From NCBI GenBank assembly GCA_031550915.1, contig JAVBOF010000121.1:1-13215 (forward strand): 13,215 nucleotides of DNA, written 5' to 3'. The notes beneath the pieces were generated by a model. That model worked only from the letters and a program-made list of their open reading frames with translations. It had not been told where the DNA came from and searched no databases. Made by a program: the position numbers and the translations under genes. Positions within the stretch are counted from its first letter, which is position 1. Each line of letters starts with the position of its first letter. Positions 8,152-13,215 of the stretch are shown in pieces. The DNA is from JAVBOF01 sp031550915 (GTDB lineage: Bacteria > Bacillota > Clostridia > Christensenellales > MGBC116941).

Positions 8152-8426
8152 GTGTGCGGCGGCGGTAAATATAATGCGGCTGGGCGGTGGTTTTCCGTTT
8201 GTACGCCGGTACGCCCCTCATATACATTTTGTATATTTTCTATTGGACTTGAAAGCGGATATTAATTGAATCACAAGTATTAATCGCTTTGCAGGCTGCT
8301 TTGCCTATGATAAAACATATGCGCTAAAAATTATCAAAATTGTATTTAGATTGTAAAGTTGGAAGCATTGTTTTATAAAATTGAATGTTAAAATAAAAAC
8401 AATTCTTAATATCAGCTTCTAACCAA

Positions 8427-8438
8427 GGATAAATATCC
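8427..8438. repeat. Short inverted repeat GGATAAATATCC
   Basis: GGATA and TATCC are perfect inverted arms around AA, in the AT-rich leader region of the NDH-2 operon. It could be a weak regulator site or chance in AT-rich DNA. Confidence 0.25.
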
Positions 8439-8480
8439 GTTTATAACAGCAACTAAGTCTATGGATCATTATATAGGTTT

Positions 8481-8496
8481 TATAGTTATAACTATA
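8481..8496. promoter_or_regulatory. 16-bp perfect palindrome, candidate operator
   Basis: TATAGTTATAACTATA is fully self-complementary and is flanked by a direct repeat of GATCATT (8464-8470 and 8503-8509). It lies 112 nt before the NDH-2 start codon. A dimeric repressor or activator site is plausible; no regulator gene is in view. Confidence 0.35.
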
Positions 8497-8596
8497 GCTT
8501 TAGATCATTTAAAATTACCCATAGGGAAACTGGCAATGTTATGCGTGTAATGGTTTCCGTAAGATGTATATAAAATAAATTCTCTTTTAGTAATAT

Positions 8597-8600
8597 GGAG
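8597..8600 (+). promoter_or_regulatory. Ribosome binding site deciding the NDH-2 start
   Basis: GGAG at 8597-8600 lies 8 nt before ATG 8609. An in-frame GTG at 8600 overlaps this site and cannot be the start if the site is used. Confidence 0.75.
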
Positions 8601-8608
8601 TGTGTTTT

Positions 8609-9880
8609 ATGGGAAAAAATATTATTATTTTTGGCGGTGGTTACGCAGGGATACAGGCCGCGAAGAAATTGCTGAAGACGAGCCACGGTGATAATACCAC
8701 AATAACAATTATAGACAGGAATCCATATCATACTCTTTTGACGGAACTCCATGAAGCCGCGGCGGGAAGGGTGCCCCCGCAAGCGGTGCGTATACCGTAT
8801 AATGAGATTTTCCGCAAAGGGAAAGTCAATGTCATAGATGACATCGTATCGCATATAGATTTTTCCGCTAAGACAATAAAAGGCATATCAAAAACATATG
8901 GCTTTGATTACCTCGTCATTGCCACAGGCAGCCGCCCGGCGTTTTTCAATATACCGGGGGCCGAAAGGTTCGGTTTCAAATTATGGTCATATAAAGAATC
9001 TCTGCTGCTAAGGGAACATATTGCCGATTGTTTTATCCGCGCATCTGAATGTGACAGCATGAACAAGCGCAAAGAGCTTCTTTCCTTTGTTATAGCCGGA
9101 GGCGGGTTTACGGGGGTAGAAATGGCGGGCGAACTTGCGGAATGGCGTGATTATCTGTGCCGCCATTATTCCATAAACAGGGCCGAAGTGAGCATCACAT
9201 TAGTAGAAGCCATGCCCGATATCCTCGGTGTTTTTAAGCAAAGCCTTGTTAAAAAAGTAAAAAAGCGCCTCGAAAAGATGGACGTAAAGATACTTACGGA
9301 CGCTGGCATCACTAGCGTAGAACACAACAAGACCATGATAGGGGAAAAAACCCTCGGCGGCACTTTGATTTGGACGGCGGGGATACAGGGAGCATCCTTC
9401 CTTAAGAGTAGCGATCTAAAGATGGATAACAAATTCAGGGTCGATACCAACGAATATTTGCAGTCCAACCAATACGATTTTGTATTTTGCGCGGGCGATA
9501 TAATCTGTGCGGGCAATTCATACCCTCAGGTAGTCGAAACGGCGGTGCAATCCGGAAAGACCGCCGCGTTGAACGTCAGAAAGCACTTCAAAGGCCATAG
9601 CATGAAAAAATTCAAACCAAAGTACCACGGCACGGTAGTTTCGATAGGTTTCTGGTACGCGGGCGCAAATGTAATGGGAATGAGCTTTACAGGCATATTC
9701 GGTACGGCGATAAAGCAGCTTATCAACCTACGCTATATGTGGAAGCTGGGCAAAGTGCGCCTCGTTGTAAAATACCTGCTTAACCACTTCATCTATAAAT
9801 ACCTTTTCAAAGGGCTAAAGATCAATTCAATAGAAAATACAAAGAAAAATATAACCCAGGATCTTTCGGTACTGGATTGA
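8609..9880 (+). CDS. Type II NADH dehydrogenase (NDH-2) family FAD-dependent oxidoreductase
   Basis: A 423-residue single-subunit flavoprotein of the NDH-2 family, which oxidises NAD(P)H and passes electrons to a quinone at the inner face of the membrane without pumping ions. The FAD motif is GGGYAG at residues 9-14 with D36 closing the second strand. The NAD(P)H motif is GGGFTG at 164-169 followed by E171, and the second FAD motif is AGD at 295-297. PQVVETAVQSG (306-316) sits where NDH-2 proteins have the AQxAxQxG segment near the quinone site. The C-terminal part (about 345-402) has amphipathic, Lys/Arg-rich stretches such as RYMWKLGKVRLVVKYLLNHF, fitting peripheral membrane attachment. Length is normal for the family. 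The molybdoenzyme gene begins 62 nt downstream with no terminator between, so co-transcription is likely. The electron acceptor (menaquinone or other) cannot be read from the sequence. Confidence 0.88.
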   Translation: MGKNIIIFGGGYAGIQAAKKLLKTSHGDNTTITIIDRNPYHTLLTELHEAAAGRVPPQAVRIPYNEIFRKGKVNVIDDIVSHIDFSAKTIKGISKTYGFDYLVIATGSRPAFFNIPGAERFGFKLWSYKESLLLREHIADCFIRASECDSMNKRKELLSFVIAGGGFTGVEMAGELAEWRDYLCRHYSINRAEVSITLVEAMPDILGVFKQSLVKKVKKRLEKMDVKILTDAGITSVEHNKTMIGEKTLGGTLIWTAGIQGASFLKSSDLKMDNKFRVDTNEYLQSNQYDFVFCAGDIICAGNSYPQVVETAVQSGKTAALNVRKHFKGHSMKKFKPKYHGTVVSIGFWYAGANVMGMSFTGIFGTAIKQLINLRYMWKLGKVRLVVKYLLNHFIYKYLFKGLKINSIENTKKNITQDLSVLD

Positions 9881-9942
9881 TATTGCCCTTTCGTAACTAA
9901 AAATACCGCGAGGAAATAAGGGAATATTTAGGAGGTTGCTAC

Positions 9943-12621
9943 ATGGCTTCGGTGATTGACCGCTATGCAGAGATGCTGATTGAGAAAGAAATAAGTGAAA
10001 ACACATTGATCTCCCCCTTTGTATGGAGAGAAGAAAACGTAGGGGAAAGGGAAGGCAAAAAAACGCTTTACGGGCTTTGCAGAAGTTGTATGCAGGGCGA
10101 CTGCGTCACTTTGGTCCATATGGAAAACGGTGTTGTTACGGGTGTTGAAGGCAGGGAAGGGGTGCCCCCAAATTACGGCAAGCTTTGCCCGCGCGGCAAG
10201 GCTGCAACGATGAATCTGTATAATCCATACAGGGTAAAGACCCCGCTCATGCGCACAAACCCGGAAAAAGGACTGAACGTTGACCCGCGCTGGAAAGAGA
10301 TATCGTGGGATGAAGCCCTCACTATTACCGCAAACGAGCTCAAAAAAGTATACGACGAAGATCCGAGAGGCTTTTTGTTGTGCGAAGGCTGGGGCGAAAG
10401 GGATACCATTCTGCGTAACCCGTTCAGGCTGGCGTTCGGCACGCCGAATTCCGTCGGTTCACACGGGCCTACGTGTTCGGTGCACTACGCAACAAATCTG
10501 GTTATGGGCAGTTACCCGGTTTCCGTCGTAGACCTTGAGTATTGCAATTATCATATAACAATAGGCAGGTCACTGGGGCCGAATTTCGCGACATCGACAG
10601 GAACAAGGCTTTTTACAAGGGCTTTGGAACGAGGGATGAAGCTCATTTGCGTGGACCCGCGCTGTTCCTACGAAGCGTCTAAGGGTGAATGGGTTCCCAT
10701 CGCGCCCGGTGAGGATTTTGCCTTTGTTTTAGGCATGGCACATTCGATGATGTATGATGTGCAGGTATATGATACATGGTTCCTGAAAAACAGGACAAAT
10801 TGCCCGTACCTGCTTGATGAAAAAGACGAGTATATAAGGGATAAAGAAACAGGCAAACCTCTTTGCTGGGATCTCAACACAAATAAAGAAGTACCGTTTG
10901 ATACCGAAGGCGCCGATTTCTCGTTTGAAGGCATCTATACCTTATCCGATGGGAAGAGGGGCAAAACCAGCTTTACAAGGATAAAGGAGGATTTCGCCAG
11001 ATATACGCCGGAGTGGGCGGAAGCGCTCTCTACTGTCCCCGCGGCGACTATTAGAAGGATAGCGAAGGAATTTGTTGAACATGCGAGCATCGGTTCAACC
11101 ATTACGATAGACGGTTTCGAATTCCCCTTCCGTCCGGTTTCGCTAAATATTGAAAAGAACACAACTAACCACAGGGGCGGAACCTATACAGACCTTGTCG
11201 GCAAAATGATAAACATGATGGTCGGCTCCATAGAGGTGCCGGGCGGCTGCCTTGGATGCGGATACAGGTGTGAGCGTTCGCTGCGCCCTAACGAGGATGG
11301 CACGGTTATCGGGGATTACGAATGTATAGATAAACCATGGTCGTTCCCGCCGGACCACGTTGCAATGACGGAGTTTTTCCCCAATTCGCACACCACGCTG
11401 CATGTAGGCGTCAACGCGATGCTGGAGCCGGAAAAATTCTATATGGATTACACGATAAAAGCATGGCTGACCATCGGCGGAAACCCGATACGTACAAATT
11501 GTGAGCCGCATAAATACATCGAGGCGATCTCAAAAGTGCCGTTCGTTTTCTCCATCGCTTACCATATCGACGAGCCGACGATACTTTCGGATATCGTTCT
11601 GCCGGAGCACAGCTTTATGGAACGCCTGCGCGTTGCGCCGTATTATCCTTCGCATCAGTCGCTCGCAAAGGACGTTATGAGCCTGCAGATGGTACAATAC
11701 CGCCAGCCTGTGCCGGCGTTGTTCAATACATGGCATGTTGATGACATATTCCTTGAGCTTGCAGACAGGATAGGTATATTGAAGGGCGAAGGCGGGTTGA
11801 ACGATGTTTTGAACAACACGGTAGACCTGATAATAAAAGAGCATGGCCTCAACCTCAATGATCCGTATAAGCTCGATCTGGATAAACGTTATACATTAGA
11901 AGAAATATTTGACCACCAGATACGCGGGTGGATGTTTAACGAAAAGGGCGTCGGGCTCGAAGAGCTGGATAAGGAAGGTTACCTTGCCTACTGGCGGCCG
12001 CAGAAGAACGGTTACAATTATTTCTATTACCCGGGAAAAACCACGAGGCATGAGTTCTTCTTTAACCATCTTAGGAACACCGGCCGAAACCTCGAAGCCA
12101 ATTTGCGCAAGCATAACATAACCTTCCCGGGCGTTAAAGACGAAAACTATATCTGGGAAATGTATGAGCCTATCCCGCACCATATATTCAATTCTGAAAA
12201 GGATGCGCCGAAGGAGTTTGACCTGCGCGTCATGAACTGGAAAACACCCTATTATTCTTCGGATACCGCCAACGTCACGGGCAACCCGTGGCTTGCGGAA
12301 ATGTTCCTAAATGACCCGTATGAAGCGGTGGCATGCATCAATACCGCAACCGCTGCAAAGAAAAATTTGAAAGACGGCGATAAGATCACCATTTCGTCTC
12401 TGTATGGTTCCGTTGACGCGATCGTACGGACTTCTGAACTGTTTCATCCTAGGGCAGTTGGCGTCTCCGGATGCTATGGCGGCGGAACGAAATTGAGCAA
12501 CCCGCTCTACAGGAAAGGGGCGGATTACAACCTGCTCCTAACCACTGCCGTTGATTCGCTAGACGCCGTCAGCGGGGGTCAGGAAGTTTCGCCCAAAGTC
12601 AAGATATCCAAGAGAAAGTAG
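9943..12621 (+). CDS. Molybdopterin oxidoreductase, DMSO reductase superfamily, cytoplasmic catalytic subunit
   Basis: An 892-residue catalytic subunit predicted to bind a bis-pyranopterin Mo (or W) cofactor and one [4Fe-4S] cluster. The N-terminal cluster ligands are C46-x2-C49-x4-C54 and C82 in KLCPRGKA. ISWDEAL (120-126) and the preceding YNPYRVKTPL segment are typical of the superfamily. C178 in GSHGPTCSVH lies where the protein metal ligand is expected, so a Cys ligand is proposed. The central Mo-binding domain includes IGRSLGPNF (207-215) and CVDPRCS (236-242). The C-terminal dinucleotide-binding beta-barrel (about 755-890) has DGDKITISSLYGS and GVSGCYGG. There is no twin-arginine signal, so a cytoplasmic site is likely. 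AGGAGG at 9930-9935 lies 7 nt before the ATG. An Fe-S subunit gene follows after 9 nt. The substrate is unknown; phenol dehydroxylases/transhydroxylases, PhsA/PsrA-like reductases and acetylene hydratase are relatives in the broad sense. Confidence 0.85.
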   Translation: MASVIDRYAEMLIEKEISENTLISPFVWREENVGEREGKKTLYGLCRSCMQGDCVTLVHMENGVVTGVEGREGVPPNYGKLCPRGKAATMNLYNPYRVKTPLMRTNPEKGLNVDPRWKEISWDEALTITANELKKVYDEDPRGFLLCEGWGERDTILRNPFRLAFGTPNSVGSHGPTCSVHYATNLVMGSYPVSVVDLEYCNYHITIGRSLGPNFATSTGTRLFTRALERGMKLICVDPRCSYEASKGEWVPIAPGEDFAFVLGMAHSMMYDVQVYDTWFLKNRTNCPYLLDEKDEYIRDKETGKPLCWDLNTNKEVPFDTEGADFSFEGIYTLSDGKRGKTSFTRIKEDFARYTPEWAEALSTVPAATIRRIAKEFVEHASIGSTITIDGFEFPFRPVSLNIEKNTTNHRGGTYTDLVGKMINMMVGSIEVPGGCLGCGYRCERSLRPNEDGTVIGDYECIDKPWSFPPDHVAMTEFFPNSHTTLHVGVNAMLEPEKFYMDYTIKAWLTIGGNPIRTNCEPHKYIEAISKVPFVFSIAYHIDEPTILSDIVLPEHSFMERLRVAPYYPSHQSLAKDVMSLQMVQYRQPVPALFNTWHVDDIFLELADRIGILKGEGGLNDVLNNTVDLIIKEHGLNLNDPYKLDLDKRYTLEEIFDHQIRGWMFNEKGVGLEELDKEGYLAYWRPQKNGYNYFYYPGKTTRHEFFFNHLRNTGRNLEANLRKHNITFPGVKDENYIWEMYEPIPHHIFNSEKDAPKEFDLRVMNWKTPYYSSDTANVTGNPWLAEMFLNDPYEAVACINTATAAKKNLKDGDKITISSLYGSVDAIVRTSELFHPRAVGVSGCYGGGTKLSNPLYRKGADYNLLLTTAVDSLDAVSGGQEVSPKVKISKRK

Positions 12622-12630
12622 GTTTGTATT

Positions 12631-13215
12631 ATGAGATATGGAATGCTTATAGACCTTAGGAAGTGTGTCGGCTGCACCGCTTGCTCTATCGCGTGCAAAG
12701 GCGCGAACGCGACGCCCGCCGGAATCAATTATAACAAAATAAAGAAGTATGAAGTCGGGTCTTTCCCGAATGCAAAGATGAAGAGCATACCGATGCCGTG
12801 TATGCATTGCGACGACGCGCCGTGCCAAAAGGTATGCCCGACGCACGCAACGATAAAAAACGAAGACGGTATAATAACTATCGACCCAAAAAGGTGTATC
12901 GGCTGCAGGGCTTGCATAATAGCATGCCCGTATGAATCGCGGCAGTTTCTTTGGGAAGTTGGGAAATATTACGAAGGCCAAAACGCCACCCCTTTTGAAG
13001 ATGAGAAATCAGATGCTTTTGAGGAGGGGATAGTCACGAAATGCAAGTTTTGCAGGGACCGCCTGTTAGACGGCGAAATGCCTGCGTGCGTACAGACATG
13101 TATAGCTAACGCGCGCCATTTTGGTGATCTGGACGACCCGAACAGCGATATTTCAAGGATGATAGTGGAGAGCGGCGCTGTTCCTTTCCGGGAAGAACAG
13201 GGAACAAAACCTTTG
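12631..13215 (+). CDS. Four-cluster ferredoxin-type electron-transfer subunit (DmsB/PhsB-like), 3' end outside window
   Basis: An open frame of 195 codons runs to the right edge without a stop, so the C-terminus is missing. Sixteen cysteines form four [4Fe-4S] cluster groups: C12/C15/C18/C22; C57/C60/C65/C69; C89/C92/C95/C99; and C138/C141/C153/C157. This is the classic order of the beta subunits of DmsABC, PhsABC and related molybdoenzymes, including pyrogallol transhydroxylase, that wire the Mo subunit to its partner. It has no signal peptide, matching the catalytic subunit. The ATG lies 9 nt after the previous stop, with a weak TAGG ribosome site overlapping that stop, which suggests translational coupling. 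Whether an NrfD/DmsC-type membrane anchor or a TorD-like chaperone follows lies beyond the window. Confidence 0.9.
   Translation, partial: MRYGMLIDLRKCVGCTACSIACKGANATPAGINYNKIKKYEVGSFPNAKMKSIPMPCMHCDDAPCQKVCPTHATIKNEDGIITIDPKRCIGCRACIIACPYESRQFLWEVGKYYEGQNATPFEDEKSDAFEEGIVTKCKFCRDRLLDGEMPACVQTCIANARHFGDLDDPNSDISRMIVESGAVPFREEQGTKPL

Larger units (their letters stand above)
8051..8608. other. 558-bp gene-free spacer
   Basis: No coding region is supported on either strand. The left part holds the intrinsic terminator (8125-8151), a short GC-rich patch with a direct repeat GTACGCC at 8201-8207 and 8209-8215, and a weak AT hairpin (ATATACA/TGTATAT, 8220-8236). From about 8230 to the next gene it is AT-rich, with inverted repeats at 8427-8438 and 8481-8496. 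No well-spaced sigma-A promoter could be picked for the downstream operon. Confidence 0.6.

Noticed and set aside
8220..8240. AT hairpin followed by TTTTC as a second terminator
   Set aside because: The stem is only A/T-rich pairs with a 3-nt loop and would be weak; a better terminator lies upstream at 8125-8151.
8600..8608. GTG start for the NDH-2 gene
   Set aside because: It overlaps the GGAG ribosome site; ATG 8609 has correct spacing and places the FAD motif at the usual distance from the N-terminus.
9943..12621. Naming the molybdoenzyme pyrogallol-phloroglucinol transhydroxylase
   Set aside because: The known transhydroxylase large subunit, as remembered, lacks the N-terminal Fe-S cysteines and has a Ser metal ligand; this protein has C46/C49/C54/C82 and a probable Cys ligand. 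The idea stays as a distant relationship only.
12559..12981. 140-codon open frame on the minus strand
   Set aside because: It is antisense to the four-cluster Fe-S gene, whose regularly spaced cysteine motifs show that the plus strand is coding.

Overview
The window looks like chromosomal DNA of an anaerobic, probably Gram-positive gut-type bacterium, most likely a Clostridia-like Bacillota. This is inferred from strong purine-rich Shine-Dalgarno sites, a secreted protein built of beta-helix and BIG2-like Ig modules, and a molybdopterin/iron-sulfur oxidoreductase. No marker gene fixes the taxonomy. All supported genes are on the + strand. No rRNA, tRNA, CRISPR array or complete mobile element is visible.

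Layout. (1) Positions 16-2857 hold a catabolic-looking pair: a flavoprotein resembling the alpha subunit of APS reductase (fumarate reductase/succinate dehydrogenase superfamily) and, 19 nt downstream, a zinc hydrolase of the DAPG/phloretin hydrolase (PhlG/Phy) family. A 64-codon piece follows that looks like the last two membrane helices of an MFS transporter and is probably a gene remnant. A perfect 13-bp hairpin (2966-2999) probably ends this unit. (2) Positions 3164-8050 hold one very large gene for a 1628-residue secreted protein. It contains two beta-helix modules with the same head and tail motifs, an array of Ig-like domains and three C-terminal BIG2-like domains. A good candidate promoter (TTGCAT-17-TATACT) lies upstream and an intrinsic terminator just downstream. 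(3) A 558-bp gene-free spacer is AT-rich in its second part and contains a 16-bp perfect palindrome. (4) Positions 8609-13215 hold a redox operon: a type II NADH dehydrogenase (NDH-2), a DMSO-reductase-superfamily molybdopterin catalytic subunit without an export signal, and a four-[4Fe-4S] electron-transfer subunit that runs off the right edge.

How the genes may work together (inference). The first unit suggests hydrolytic C-C cleavage of an acylated polyphenol, coupled to a flavin-dependent reduction or oxidation. The last unit suggests electrons passing from NADH through NDH-2 and a quinone or the Fe-S subunit to a cytoplasmic molybdoenzyme that reduces an unknown organic substrate. Reductive dehydroxylation or transhydroxylation of phenols is the tempting idea, because molybdoenzymes of this superfamily do such chemistry, but no residue seen here proves the substrate. 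The surface-protein gene separates the two redox units and has its own signals, so a single pathway is a hypothesis only.
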